A stretch of 64,000 nucleotides of DNA from an uncultured Pseudomonadales bacterium (lineage in GTDB: Bacteria > Pseudomonadota > Gammaproteobacteria > Pseudomonadales > UBA7434). The stretch lies in NCBI GenBank assembly GCA_943788835.1, contig CALSRU010000004.1:614300-678299 (forward strand), given 5' to 3'. Shown here piece after piece: positions 26,678 through 36,275 of the stretch (position 1 is its first letter; every line of letters begins with the position of its first letter). The notes under the pieces were generated by a model, which saw only the letters and a program-made list of their open reading frames with translations, did not search any database and was not told the origin of the DNA. A program made the translations under genes and the position numbers.

Positions 26678-28285
26678 TTGATCACCACCGCCAATATCAC
26701 CATGCAATTTGGTGCAAAACCATTATTTGAAAATATTTCAGCTAAATTTGGCGGCGGCAATCGCTATGGCCTCATAGGCGCCAACGGCTGCGGCAAATCG
26801 ACATTTATAAAAATACTCGATGGCAGCCTAAAACCAAGTGCAGGCAATGTGGCCATCACACCCAATGAGCGGATCGGAAAACTCAACCAGAATCAATTTG
26901 CCTTTGAAGAATTTAGTGTCGTCGATACAGTCATCATGGGCTATGCAGAACTTTGGGCAATTAAGCAAGAGCGTGATCGAATATACTCCCTGCCTGAAAT
27001 GACTGAAGCCGAAGGCATGCAGGTCGCAGAGTTGGAGATTCAATTTGCAGAAATGGATGGCTATAGTGCCGAGAGCCGAGCTGAAGAAATATTACTCGGC
27101 GCCGGCATTGAGCAAGCATTGCATGCCGGCCCAATGAGTGAAGTGGCGCCTGGCAGAAAACTTCGCGTGTTACTCGCTCAGGCACTTTTTTCTGACCCTG
27201 ATATTTTGTTACTCGACGAGCCTACCAACAACCTCGACATAGATACAATTCGCTGGCTTGAAACGACGCTAAATGAACGCAAGAGTACAATGATAATTGT
27301 TTCACATGACCGGCATTTTTTGAATGCAGTCTGTACCCATATGGCTGATATTGACTATGGCGAACTAAGAATATACCCAGGCAACTATGATGACTTTATG
27401 CTAGCAGCTACTGCCGTACAGGAGCGCATGCATTCGGAAAATGCCAAAAAGAAAACCCAAATCGCTGAGCTCCAACAATTTGTTAGTCGCTTTTCTGCCA
27501 ATGCATCCAAAGCCAAGCAAGCGACTTCACGAGCAAAAAGACTTGAGAAAATAAAGCTTGACGACATCAAACCATCAAGCCGAGTCACACCGTATATCCG
27601 CTTCACTCAAAACAAAAAACTACACCGCCAAGCAGTAATCCTCAACAAAATAGGCCATGGCTTTGACGATCATGTGTTGTTCAATCAAGGCAGCCTGATT
27701 CTAGAAGCCGGCAGTAAACTTGCCGTGATTGGTGATAATGGCGTGGGTAAAACCACCCTCTTGCGCTGCCTAATAAATCAACTTAATCCTTTGCAAGGCG
27801 AAGTTAAGTGGGCTGAAAATGCCAGCATCGCTTATTGCCCTCAAGATAGTAATAACGAATTTAACAACGATTTAAATTTGTTCGATTGGATGAGCCAATG
27901 GCGAAAGCCACATCATGACGATCAGATTGTACGAGCAACACTAGGCCGTTTGCTATTTTCATCCGATGACTTTCTCAAAAAAGCTGCGGTTTGTTCTGGC
28001 GGTGAGAAAAACCGTCTTCTTTTTGGTCGCATGATGATGAGTGATGCCAACGTACTTATTATGGACGAGCCAACTAACCACCTCGACATGGAAAGTATCG
28101 AAGCACTAAATCTTGCCCTAGAGCATTATGAAGGCACGCTTATTTTTGTAAGTCATGATCGTGAATTTGTCTCGTCACTTGCCACAAGAATTATCGAAAT
28201 AAAAGATCAACAGCTCAATGATTTTCAAGGCACTTATGAAGAGTATTTAGCTCAACAAATTGCCAACGAAAAACGCAGGGCCTGA
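26678..28285 (+). CDS. ybiT: ABC-F family ATPase YbiT
   Basis: ABC-F proteins are soluble twin-ATPase factors that act on the ribosome. The 535-residue protein is colinear with E. coli YbiT. NBD1 has [12 protein letters not shown] and [20 protein letters not shown] charged linker follows (about 250-300, [20 protein letters not shown]). NBD2 has [25 protein letters not shown] and [14 protein letters not shown]. The first signature motif is degenerate ([16 protein letters not shown]), as in YbiT. There are no membrane segments, so it is not a transporter. It starts with TTG at 26678, 7 nt after AAGGA. It follows rhlE by 72 bp; both suit a translation/RNA role. Confidence 0.93.
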   Translation: MITTANITMQFGAKPLFENISAKFGGGNRYGLIGANGCGKSTFIKILDGSLKPSAGNVAITPNERIGKLNQNQFAFEEFSVVDTVIMGYAELWAIKQERDRIYSLPEMTEAEGMQVAELEIQFAEMDGYSAESRAEEILLGAGIEQALHAGPMSEVAPGRKLRVLLAQALFSDPDILLLDEPTNNLDIDTIRWLETTLNERKSTMIIVSHDRHFLNAVCTHMADIDYGELRIYPGNYDDFMLAATAVQERMHSENAKKKTQIAELQQFVSRFSANASKAKQATSRAKRLEKIKLDDIKPSSRVTPYIRFTQNKKLHRQAVILNKIGHGFDDHVLFNQGSLILEAGSKLAVIGDNGVGKTTLLRCLINQLNPLQGEVKWAENASIAYCPQDSNNEFNNDLNLFDWMSQWRKPHHDDQIVRATLGRLLFSSDDFLKKAAVCSGGEKNRLLFGRMMMSDANVLIMDEPTNHLDMESIEALNLALEHYEGTLIFVSHDREFVSSLATRIIEIKDQQLNDFQGTYEEYLAQQIANEKRRA

Positions 28286-28332
28286 TCCTCGCATCAATCA
28301 ATAATCAAAACTGCATAACGACTCCGCTGCAG

Positions 28333-28368
28333 TGTCGCTCCCACAACTCGACGGATGTGAGAGCGACA
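28333..28368. repeat. 13-bp imperfect inverted repeat between convergent genes
   Basis: TGTCGCTC-C-CACA (28333-28345) pairs with TGTG-A-GAGCGACA (28356-28368) around a 10-nt loop, with one C/A mismatch. It lies between the ends of ybiT and the leftward outer-membrane gene. No T-run follows on either strand, so it is not a standard intrinsic terminator. Confidence 0.7.
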
Positions 28369-28415
28369 AATGCAAGCGAAACCAGATAGCGACTCGCAGA
28401 GAACGAAGAGATTCT

Positions 28416-29552
28416 CTAGGGGCTATATTGCCATCCGAGCACTATTTGATAGTCTGTTTTCATTTGCGGCCCATCCATGTGCTCGGTAAGAGGCATACTC
28501 AACTCCATTGATAAACGATGCTGCTGTTTTGGCAACAACCAATTAAGCCCTAAACCGAAATCTAAACGATCTAATCCCTGGCGGTCAGGGTCGGCCGTTT
28601 GCACAGGCGCCATGATCACAGCATCGATGCCATCGATATTTTCTCGATTCAACCATTCAAGGCGTGTTGATACGCTCAGCGCACGACTGAAGCTGTAGCT
28701 TATCCAGCCCGTTAAACGATGCTCATCACCAAAGGTGTAATCCTCGCTATTTTCACCGAGCCGAAGCGTACTTCGCCACTGCCCTCCCCATCCAAAATTA
28801 CTCTTAGCCGGACGAGCCACCCTGTTGTAGGTTGCACCCAGCAAAGCGTCATAAGTGCCAGAGCCTAATTGCATCATATACGGTAGTCGTAGCGTCGGGT
28901 TCGTCCCCATTGGGGTGAGTACCGTATCGGTTTGTTTGATGTCGCCGGTGGGTAATGAAACGCCCACCTGGGCATGCCAGGCCGGGCCAAGCTTAATAAG
29001 AGCCGATAAACTCGTGTCACCGATGCCGCTGGTCTTGGTGGTAAAGTTACCTAAACGAGTGGTGCCGCTCATGCCTTGAAATGTAATGTGATCCATTTCT
29101 TTTTCTACATACTGCGTCATGCCCATAAGCGTTACACGATCGCTAGGTGCGTACATTACACCCAGCATATGCATGCTCATCGTCATCTCGGTTGGCACTA
29201 CCCTTAAATTGGGTGGCATGGCAAAGCGATTAGGCTGAGTAATCACCTGTTCGGGCGACAAACTTGTCCCGCCATTTTGGTTACCTTTCATGCTCATGTA
29301 CATGGGTCGATAAGACACCATCCACTCGCCCGCCTGATGCATATGATCACCCATCACACCAATGGGCGCGTGCGAATCGGCATGCGCTTGGTTTTTAGCG
29401 CGCCCTTGATCATCGCTTGATACGCTCACGCTGCCTGCATGACTTGAGGCATGATACCCGCCAAGATGTTGCTTTGAATTATCTGCTGCACAAGTAACAG
29501 CGCTAAACAGCTGCATGGCCAAAGTGCCTGCAGCCAAAAATATAACTTTCAT
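28416..29552 (-). CDS. Met/His-rich outer-membrane beta-barrel-like protein, probably metal-linked
   Basis: The 378-residue product starts with a signal peptide (about 1-22, ending VTCAA). A His-rich segment follows, then GDHMHQAGEWMVSYRPMYMSMKGN with closely spaced Met residues; here GDHMHQAGEWMVSYRP and MYMSMKGN are the key parts. The rest alternates strands, typical of an outer-membrane barrel (for example VGVSLPTGDIKQTD and LDFGLGLNWLLPKQQHRLSM), ending in an aromatic-containing GWQYSP. Similar proteins, often labelled only as transporter, occur with copper-resistance genes. The next gene upstream on the same strand is a His-rich DUF2946 protein, also common near copper genes. A copper-related role is inferred from composition and context. 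Confidence 0.75.
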   Translation of the reverse strand: MKVIFLAAGTLAMQLFSAVTCAADNSKQHLGGYHASSHAGSVSVSSDDQGRAKNQAHADSHAPIGVMGDHMHQAGEWMVSYRPMYMSMKGNQNGGTSLSPEQVITQPNRFAMPPNLRVVPTEMTMSMHMLGVMYAPSDRVTLMGMTQYVEKEMDHITFQGMSGTTRLGNFTTKTSGIGDTSLSALIKLGPAWHAQVGVSLPTGDIKQTDTVLTPMGTNPTLRLPYMMQLGSGTYDALLGATYNRVARPAKSNFGWGGQWRSTLRLGENSEDYTFGDEHRLTGWISYSFSRALSVSTRLEWLNRENIDGIDAVIMAPVQTADPDRQGLDRLDFGLGLNWLLPKQQHRLSMELSMPLTEHMDGPQMKTDYQIVLGWQYSP

Positions 29553-29639
29553 AGTTCAATTCCAAAAATAAAATTAGGGTACAGGCAACCAACATTCAGT
29601 CAATAACTCGATTGAATGCGCTACCTGCTATTAGTAGGA

Positions 29640-30173
29640 CTAACTGATTATTTTTGGCGGTGCCCGAGGTTGGTGCTGATGAGGCAAGACAGGATCTAGA
29701 AGACACTGGTTGTTCAGGAAAGTATAACCAGCTTGGATAATAGCTCTACAGGGCAGACTGTAGGCTCTTAAAAATGCCAAAACACTTTGCGTACCTGCAC
29801 CAAAGTCGCAATCACTTACCCACATGGGGTCATCGGTATCATGCGCCGAGTGCTCTATCAAGCCTGCGCTTTGATCTACCTGGGCATTAGACGCGGCATA
29901 ATGATGATCGTGATGGTGTTCATGATGGGAAGGCACCGCCACTATCGACTGTGAAGGTCGTTCGACTTGTTGATGCGCGCTGTGCAAAACCGCCATTAGC
30001 TCAGCCGATATATTTTTAGGGCAAAGCTGTATTGCGCTGCCACTGGCTAGCGAGTTCGGCATGTAACCTGAGGGAATTGCTGCTTGAACGGTAAACGTCA
30101 CGCACGTAAACCATACCCAAAAAAAGCGGTGCCGTTTTGTACGTAAAGATATCAATGCTTCACTAAAAATCAT
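29640..30173 (-). CDS. DUF2946 family protein, His-rich
   Basis: The 177-residue product has an N-terminal hydrophobic segment (about 17-36, FFWVWFTCVTFTVQAAIPSG), a GYMPN motif and a CPKNISAELMAVLHSAHQQ segment. A His-rich cluster follows (HHEHHHDHH, about 104-112), then a CDFGAG motif, and a Pro-rich end (PRAPPKIIS). This order fits DUF2946, a family often found beside copper transport or resistance genes. Export to the periplasm or membrane anchoring is likely. It is 87 bp upstream of the barrel-like gene on the same strand. No metal regulator or pump is in the window. Confidence 0.78.
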   Translation of the reverse strand: MIFSEALISLRTKRHRFFWVWFTCVTFTVQAAIPSGYMPNSLASGSAIQLCPKNISAELMAVLHSAHQQVERPSQSIVAVPSHHEHHHDHHYAASNAQVDQSAGLIEHSAHDTDDPMWVSDCDFGAGTQSVLAFLRAYSLPCRAIIQAGYTFLNNQCLLDPVLPHQHQPRAPPKIIS

Positions 30174-30307
30174 GCTAGTGTTTCTAATAACCCTATTTAC
30201 AAGTCGTACTTACAAAAAATCGAATTTTTTACCGGTGATAATTTCATCTTTTTCAAGAAAATCATCACTACCCATCGGGCAATGGTCACTGCCGCACGAT
30301 GCAACGA

Positions 30308-31687
30308 TTAACGCCAACTCAATGAATCGTATAACTTAACAACCCCACCGACAATAATCAGTGTTGGCGCTTGTACATTTTTATCTGCAACAAAGTTAAC
30401 AATATTCGTTAGTGTGCCGATATGAGTCTGCTGATCGGGCGTGGTGCCACGCTCTATCAATGCCACCGGGGTATCGCCTTGCGCACCATGAGCTACCAGT
30501 TGTTCGCAAATTATAGGCAAGCTTATCAACCCCATATAAACCACAACCGTTTGCGACGGCGTAACTAGCTCGGCCCATGGTAAATCCATAGAACCATCTT
30601 TTAAATGCCCCGTGACAAACCTTACCGACTGCGCATGATCGCGATGCGTGAGTGGTATGCCCGCGTAGCATGCGCAACCATTAGCGGCCGAAACGCCCGG
30701 CACTATTTGAAAGGGAATATTATTTTTCGCAAGCCCAGCAATCTCTTCGCCGCCACGGCCGAAGACAAAAGGGTCGCCACCCTTTAAGCGAGCAACTTTT
30801 TTACCTTCACTGGCGTACTCAATAAGCAGACGATTAATCTCTTGCTGAGGCACGGTATGCTCGCTGCGCATTTTCCCTACATACACGTGCTCAGCGTCAC
30901 GCCGCGACATTGCAACGATTTCGCTGGAAACTAAACGGTCGTAAAGAACAACATCGGCGCGCTGCAATAACCGCAGCGCCTTAAAGGTGAGTAGATCGGG
31001 ATCACCAGGGCCAGCCCCAATTAAATAGACTTCGCCTTCTGAAACTTCTTTATTTTTTACGGCGTGCGCCAATGCTCGAGCAAACATCGCTTGCGCGTCA
31101 TCTAAGCGCCCCATCATGACACGCTCTGCAATTTCACTTTGCACAAGGTCCTCCCAAAAAAGCCTAAGCTTTTGTTCATCGAGCCGCTCACGAACCTCGT
31201 CACGGCGTTCACCAATAAAATTAGCTAACACGCCAAAATTGGCCGGAATCGTGCTCTCTATTCTTGTGCGCACCGATCGGGCGAGCACCGGAGCAGCGCC
31301 CGAACTCGAAACCGCAATAACAATGGGGGCGCGATCAATAATAGCTGGAAAGATAACATCACAGTACCCAGGTGCATCCACTACATTAACAAGCACATTA
31401 CGAGCGCGACAATCTACCGCAACCTTTTCATTTAAATTTTCGTTATTAGTCGCCGCAATGACAAAATACTTATCTGTGAGACATTCCTCGTCATAAGCTT
31501 TCTCATAATATTCTCCGCTCGTACTCTTCACCAACTCTAGCAAATCGGGCTCAATAGCTGGGGCAACAACAGCCAGCCGAGCGCCCGCACCCACTAGTAA
31601 TTTTGCTTTACGGTAGGCAATAGTGCCGCCGCCCACCAGCAAGCAGGTTTTACCTTTAACATCGAAAAATAATGGGAGATATTCCAT
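30308..31687 (-). CDS. cysG: Siroheme synthase CysG (trifunctional)
   Basis: CysG carries out SAM-dependent methylation of uroporphyrinogen III, NAD-dependent oxidation of precorrin-2, and iron insertion to give siroheme, the cofactor of sulfite and nitrite reductases. The 459-residue protein has both modules. N-terminal: LLVGGGTIAYRKAKLLVGAGA with the NAD-binding glycines, and SSSGAAPVLAR. C-terminal SUMT domain (about 215-459): YLIGAGPGDPDLLTFKAL, VVLYDRLVS, RLKGGDPFVFGRGGEE and VPGVSAANGCACYAGIPLTH. The length matches E. coli CysG (457). It lies 97 bp after serS on the same strand, the pseudomonad order. Confidence 0.97.
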   Translation of the reverse strand: MEYLPLFFDVKGKTCLLVGGGTIAYRKAKLLVGAGARLAVVAPAIEPDLLELVKSTSGEYYEKAYDEECLTDKYFVIAATNNENLNEKVAVDCRARNVLVNVVDAPGYCDVIFPAIIDRAPIVIAVSSSGAAPVLARSVRTRIESTIPANFGVLANFIGERRDEVRERLDEQKLRLFWEDLVQSEIAERVMMGRLDDAQAMFARALAHAVKNKEVSEGEVYLIGAGPGDPDLLTFKALRLLQRADVVLYDRLVSSEIVAMSRRDAEHVYVGKMRSEHTVPQQEINRLLIEYASEGKKVARLKGGDPFVFGRGGEEIAGLAKNNIPFQIVPGVSAANGCACYAGIPLTHRDHAQSVRFVTGHLKDGSMDLPWAELVTPSQTVVVYMGLISLPIICEQLVAHGAQGDTPVALIERGTTPDQQTHIGTLTNIVNFVADKNVQAPTLIIVGGVVKLYDSLSWR

Positions 31688-31784
31688 AGACGCCGCGCAG
31701 CTTGGTAGACAATGAAGTGGCTTTTATGGCCCTAAACTAAACAAACGGCCTATGAATCAGGGACGTACAATTAAAAGCTTACAA

Positions 31785-33077
31785 TCAAAAGCAAGCAATT
31801 CGAGTAATCCCGCGCATATAGTCATGCAAGACTTCAGGCACTTCAATAGAACCATCTTCATTTTGATAGTTTTCTAGCACCGCCACCAGCGTGCGTCCGA
31901 CGGCTAAACCTGAGCCATTTAAAGTATGCAGCAGCTCAATCTTTTTGCTCTCGGGGTTGCGCCATCTTGCCATTAAGCGGCGCGCCTGAAAATCACCAAA
32001 ATTACTACAGGAACTGATTTCTCTGTAGGTATCTTGTGCCGGCAACCAAACCTCAAGATCGTATGTTTTACACGAACCGAACGACAGATCTCCGCCACAC
32101 AAAATGACCTTACGGTACGGTAGCTGAAGTTTTTGTAAAATAGATTCCGCATGCCCAGTAAGCTCTTCCAGTGCACGCGCCGATTCATCCGCTTTGACCA
32201 CCTGCACCAGCTCAACCTTCTCGAACTGATGCTGGCGAATTAAGCCTCTTGTATCGCGACCATGACTACCTGCTTCACTACGAAAACAAGCCGTGTGCGC
32301 TGCGTACTTCAATGGCAACACAGCCTCTTCGTGAATAGCATCACGCGCCAAATTGGTAACGGGGACTTCGCCGGTTGGAATTAAAAAATAGCCAGCATCA
32401 CCCTCTAGCTTAAAAAGGTCATCAGCAAACTTAGGCAATTGCGTGGTGCCGGTAAGCGCAGCGTCATTAACAATAAGCGGCGCATTAATTTCTTCATAGC
32501 CATTACATTCTGTATGTTGATCAAGCATAAATTGCGCGAGCGCTCTATGAAGCCTAGCAACGCCTGCTTTGAGTACGGCAAAACGAGCACCCGCCATACC
32601 GGATGCACTATCGAAGTCGATCCCTTTAAGACCGGCTCCCAAATCAACATGATCAAGAACTTTAAAATCAAACTGCCTTGGCTCGCCCCAAACCATCACT
32701 TCAACGTTATCACTTTCATCCTTGCCCGCAGGAACACTTATGTCAGGCACGTTAGGGACATCATAAAGAAATGCTTGCATTTGCTCATCGGCAGCTTGAG
32801 AGCGGGCCTTTAATTCATGCAGAGAGGCGTCTATCTTTTCCAATATCTGCTGAACTTGGGCCTTGGCATCGTCAATTGCAACACCGCTTTGTACCAGTTG
32901 CCCAATCTGTTTTGAGGCTTGTTTACGCTCAGCTTGCAAAGCCTGACTTTCAATATCTGCGCTCTTGCGGGCAGCATCGAGTGTGTTAAAACGCTCTTTG
33001 TCGAGCTTATAGCCCTTAATCAAAAGTTGGCTGGCAATGTCGTCGAGATGTGTTCGTAAGTGGCGTAAATCGAGCAT
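31785..33077 (-). CDS. serS: Seryl-tRNA synthetase
   Basis: SerRS charges tRNA-Ser (and tRNA-Sec where present). The 430-residue protein opens MLDLRHLRTHLDDIASQL. The N-terminal coiled-coil arm that grips the tRNA long arm covers about residues 30-105. Class II motifs follow: motif 2 FRSEAGSHGRDTRGLIRQHQ and motif 3 NGSGLAVGRTLVAVLENYQ, with ISSCSNFGDFQARR before it. Length and order are normal. The ATG at 33077 has no evident Shine-Dalgarno. A possible -10 (TATAAT) is seen about 150 bp upstream. Confidence 0.98.
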   Translation of the reverse strand: MLDLRHLRTHLDDIASQLLIKGYKLDKERFNTLDAARKSADIESQALQAERKQASKQIGQLVQSGVAIDDAKAQVQQILEKIDASLHELKARSQAADEQMQAFLYDVPNVPDISVPAGKDESDNVEVMVWGEPRQFDFKVLDHVDLGAGLKGIDFDSASGMAGARFAVLKAGVARLHRALAQFMLDQHTECNGYEEINAPLIVNDAALTGTTQLPKFADDLFKLEGDAGYFLIPTGEVPVTNLARDAIHEEAVLPLKYAAHTACFRSEAGSHGRDTRGLIRQHQFEKVELVQVVKADESARALEELTGHAESILQKLQLPYRKVILCGGDLSFGSCKTYDLEVWLPAQDTYREISSCSNFGDFQARRLMARWRNPESKKIELLHTLNGSGLAVGRTLVAVLENYQNEDGSIEVPEVLHDYMRGITRIACF

Positions 33078-33398
33078 AGACTTGTAATCTTTAGCAATGG
33101 CTATTTAGGTATAGAAGCTCAGATACTCGCTTAGCGAGCAGCAAAAGCACGAATGAACAGAACATGGATCAAGGCCGTGTAGATCTACCCGCACAACCCG
33201 TAAACAAAGACGGCTGGGCGTGCGCCCTATTATAAAACTGCGTTCCCTCAAATTGGAGCTTGATTCCAGCCAACTTGTTGCATAGAACCTTCAATGCACC
33301 ACGCCAAAAGGATAAATTTACCTGCGTTTTTTACAAAATTAGCCCGTATTTACGCGATCAGCAACCGACTCAAGTCAAGGCTGCAAGTGTAAAACCTG
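33078..33398 (-). promoter_or_regulatory. serS upstream region with candidate -10 element
   Basis: In this 321-bp gap the minus strand carries a perfect TATAAT (33234 to 33229), followed by a GC-rich discriminator and a GGGCG-CA-CGCCC inverted repeat. No good -35 lies at 16-18 bp, so the promoter call is weak. No gene is visible in the gap. Confidence 0.3.
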
Positions 33399-33791
33399 CT
33401 AAAACAATTTGCCAAGCTGGAGCCCAAAAGCCACTAGTGCGACACAGATAATAACGCTGCCAAGCATGTAGGCGAGCGCAAGAGCCCAATCTCCGTGCTC
33501 TATGAACTGCAGCATCTCGACCGAAAACATAGAAAATGTTGTCAGACTCCCAAGTGCACCCACAATAACCAAGGGCCGCCAGTAGGGGTTAAGTAATGTC
33601 CGTTCTTGAAGTAGAGCAATCATGAGCCCGACTAAAAAGGCACCAACGATATTGACCAGTAGGGTTCCCCAAGGAAAACCATCGCCAAACTTCTGTATAG
33701 ACCATAACGTAACTAAATAGCGCAATACCGCTCCTAAACTGCCGCCTACGGCGACCATCAACAAAACAGAGATTGAAAGCGAAGTTTGCAT
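33399..33791 (-). CDS. crcB: Fluoride channel CrcB/Fluc
   Basis: Fluc proteins are small dual-topology dimeric channels that export fluoride. The 130-residue product has four membrane helices (about 7-27, 38-60, 70-90 and 101-124). It carries the family motifs GGSLGAVLRY, WGTLLVNIVGAFLVG (with the pore Asn) and GALGSLTTFSMFSVE (TTFS with the phenylalanine-box region). AAGG lies 7 nt before the ATG. I looked for a fluoride riboswitch in the leader and found none. Its position between serS and rarA follows the pseudomonad order. Confidence 0.95.
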   Translation of the reverse strand: MQTSLSISVLLMVAVGGSLGAVLRYLVTLWSIQKFGDGFPWGTLLVNIVGAFLVGLMIALLQERTLLNPYWRPLVIVGALGSLTTFSMFSVEMLQFIEHGDWALALAYMLGSVIICVALVAFGLQLGKLF

Positions 33792-33917
33792 GTGTCTACC
33801 TTGCAGAGCATGGCCTGGCTAAAGGCAGCATGATACACGCATATTGCACAAATGTGATGCCTCACCTGGCCACTCAATCTGTTCGCGGCAATAATCTTTA
33901 ACAAAGTACTCGGGCAC

Positions 33918-33946
33918 AAAAAAGCCCGCATAAGCGGGCCTTTTTT
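33918..33946 (-). terminator. Intrinsic terminator downstream of the PEP-CTERM gene
   Basis: On the minus strand, AAAAAAGGCCCGC-TTAT-GCGGGCTTTTTT forms a GC-rich stem with one unpaired base and a T-run, 37 nt after the stop of the PEP-CTERM gene. The plus strand also has a T-run, so it could work in both directions. It separates that gene from crcB. Confidence 0.85.
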
Positions 33947-33982
33947 GGCAACTAGCAACGCTCCCAAATCATTAACTGATAC

Positions 33983-34618
33983 TTAAACAAACTTCTTTCT
34001 GGAGCTGACTAGCGCGACAATACCAAAAACTATTAGAGCCAGAGAACCAGGCTCCGGCACGCTGACCATAGACTTGGTCTTCACCATAAATTTCTTAATG
34101 CTGAATGAGTCATTTTGAGCATCTGCCCAAACAATGAATTGATTGCCTTTAATATCGCCAGCGCGGAACGACTTAACATCATTATCTTTGAATATATTGC
34201 TCCAACTCCCGCCTGACTTGACTCTCAAATTCCAGTCATCGTTATGGTCGCCAAACCATGTCTTTATACCGAACAAATGCACCTCTGTATCGAAACTAAA
34301 TTTGAGGCCTTCGCGCTTTCCACTACCATCTATCTCCCAGTTATCATGCGAACCGCTCGCAACACCAAGACCACGGGCCTTACGGCGCAAACCATCTTCA
34401 ATGACATGCCCCCGGTTTTTCCAACCGCGGTCTCTGCGCTGCATCGCCTTGACGGTCATTTCTAGTCCGGACTCGGTAAACGAAGTGACAGGACCTAGGT
34501 CGAGCTTGCCGCGGTGAGTCACATCCGTGAAGTCATACTTAATAATACTGGCAGACGCCACTGAACTTAGCAGAGCCCAACTGAACGCTGCGACCCCGAT
34601 TAAACTTGCAAATTTCAC
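33983..34618 (-). CDS. PEP-CTERM sorting-domain secreted protein
   Basis: The 211-residue protein has an N-terminal signal peptide (about 1-23, ending SVASA). A beta-rich middle shows no named domain that I can identify (DHNDDWNLRVKSGGSW and related strands). The classic C-terminal sorting signal completes it: VPEPGSLALIVF, a hydrophobic segment, and the basic end SSRKKFV. Such proteins are processed by an exosortase and linked to exopolysaccharide export in other bacteria. It starts with GTG at 34618, GGGAG 6 nt upstream, and has its own terminator. No exosortase gene is in the window. The gene interrupts the crcB-rarA order, suggesting insertion as a single-gene cargo. Confidence 0.9.
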   Translation of the reverse strand: MKFASLIGVAAFSWALLSSVASASIIKYDFTDVTHRGKLDLGPVTSFTESGLEMTVKAMQRRDRGWKNRGHVIEDGLRRKARGLGVASGSHDNWEIDGSGKREGLKFSFDTEVHLFGIKTWFGDHNDDWNLRVKSGGSWSNIFKDNDVKSFRAGDIKGNQFIVWADAQNDSFSIKKFMVKTKSMVSVPEPGSLALIVFGIVALVSSRKKFV

Positions 34619-34889
34619 ACTGTGCTCCCTGTTGAGGCTTTCTCAAAATACTACAGCTGACTGATTATGCACGCTAGATCACCGCGCCTGTAAAATAAGC
34701 GTGTAAAAACTAACTAAAAATACATCCCATTAATTTACTACCAAGATATAGAGCACACTTCGGCCGGACCACCGTGCAAGTGCCAAGCCAAACAACATAA
34801 GATTTCAATTTATCAGAAACTTATCGAACCTATAACTGCATAGGAGTCGACAATTGCGAGCTACGAATGTCAACTTATTCGACAGCCCC

Positions 34890-36251
34890 CTAGCAAGTTT
34901 CGACGGGTTTCGCGTAGCGCTTAAACAAGCTTTTATTATCTAGCGATCGCAATTTTTCTAACTTTTCCGCGATTTTAAGTTCCAAGCCGCGGTTTGTAGG
35001 GCGATAAAGCTCACTGTCAGCCAAACATTCTGGCATATAACTCTCACCCGCTGCGTACCCGTCGGAATAATCATGCGCGTAAAGATAGTCGGCACCATAA
35101 CCTTGATCATTCATGAAGCGTGTCGGTGCATTACGTAAGTGAATAGGCACAGACTCACGGCCATAATCCTCCACTAATTTTTGAGCGTCTCCAAAAGCTC
35201 GATAAAGCGCATTGCTCTTCGCAGCAGAGGCCAAGTATACGGCGACCTGCGCTAAGCCTAGTTCGCCCTCAGGCGAGCCCAGACGCTCTTGCATCTCATA
35301 GCCGTCCAATGCCACTCGCAAAGCACGCGGATCTGCCAGGCCAATGTCCTCACTGGCAATGCGCACAAGGCGCCGACCGATATACAAAGGATCACAGCCA
35401 CCAGCTAACATACGCGCAAGCCAGTAAAGCGCCGCATCAGGAGCACTCCCACGTACGGACTTGTGTAATGCTGAAATTTGTTCGTAAAACTGATCACCGC
35501 CTTTGTCAAAATAAACCTGCCGCTGTTGAAGCACCTCGTACATCAATTGGTCTGTCACCACCTTTGCAGTTTGCTGGGCAGCCATGTGCGCCAAACTCTC
35601 TAACGTTGCCAGTGCAGTTCGTGCATCACCGCCAGACAATTCAGCTAAATGCTTAAGTTGATCTTTGGTGATTTGAATATTGAGCTCGCCAATACCTCGT
35701 TCGCAATCTCGCGTAGCCCTATACAATATCTCGTACAAATCTGCTGATTCTAACCACTCCAAACGAACCACTTGCACTCGTGACAACAACGCGTTGTTCA
35801 ACTCGAAAGACGGGTTTTCCGTGGTCGCACCAATCAAGGTAAACAAGCCACATTCAACATGCGGCAACAGCGCATCTTGCTGAGCTTTGTTAAAGCGATG
35901 TATTTCATCGATAAACAAAAGCGACCGCTGCTCATTGCGTGCTGCAGCCTTAGCTTGTGCCACAACAAGCCGAATATCTTTGACGCCATCGGTGACCGCT
36001 GATAGCGTTGAAAAAGACATGGACGTTTGTGCTGCAATGATTTTAGCTAACGTTGTCTTACCGGTGCCAGGAGGACCCCAAAAAATCAATGAAGGTGGCT
36101 TACCACTGGCGATGGCTAAGCTCAATGCTCCGCCCGCTTTGAGTATATGCTGCTGCCCGCAAAACTCATCAAGAGAGCGTGGCCGCATACGTGCAGCTAA
36201 AGGCTCATGCTTTAATGCAGGCTGTATGAGGGGCTGTTGCGTGTCATGCAT
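34890..36251 (-). CDS. rarA: Replication-associated recombination protein RarA (MgsA)
   Basis: RarA is an AAA+ ATPase that acts at stalled replication forks. The 453-residue protein has LAARMRPRSLDEFCGQQHIL, Walker A WGPPGTGKTTLAK and Walker B LLFIDEIHRFNKAQQDALLP. It also shows IGATTENPSFELNNALLSR (sensor 1), LSGGDARTALATLE (sensor 2) and the C-terminal MgsA region with SVRGSAPDAALYWLARM and APTRFMNDQGYG. The length is normal (E. coli 447). It lies 24 bp after lolA on the same strand, as in pseudomonads. Confidence 0.97.
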   Translation of the reverse strand: MHDTQQPLIQPALKHEPLAARMRPRSLDEFCGQQHILKAGGALSLAIASGKPPSLIFWGPPGTGKTTLAKIIAAQTSMSFSTLSAVTDGVKDIRLVVAQAKAAARNEQRSLLFIDEIHRFNKAQQDALLPHVECGLFTLIGATTENPSFELNNALLSRVQVVRLEWLESADLYEILYRATRDCERGIGELNIQITKDQLKHLAELSGGDARTALATLESLAHMAAQQTAKVVTDQLMYEVLQQRQVYFDKGGDQFYEQISALHKSVRGSAPDAALYWLARMLAGGCDPLYIGRRLVRIASEDIGLADPRALRVALDGYEMQERLGSPEGELGLAQVAVYLASAAKSNALYRAFGDAQKLVEDYGRESVPIHLRNAPTRFMNDQGYGADYLYAHDYSDGYAAGESYMPECLADSELYRPTNRGLELKIAEKLEKLRSLDNKSLFKRYAKPVETC

Positions 36252-36275
36252 AAGCTGTTAGGTCATGCCCTTTTA

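Noticed and set aside
33792-33990. Possible fluoride riboswitch before crcB
   Set aside because: The expected conserved core of the crcB-type riboswitch is absent. Only an intrinsic terminator belonging to the upstream gene is present.
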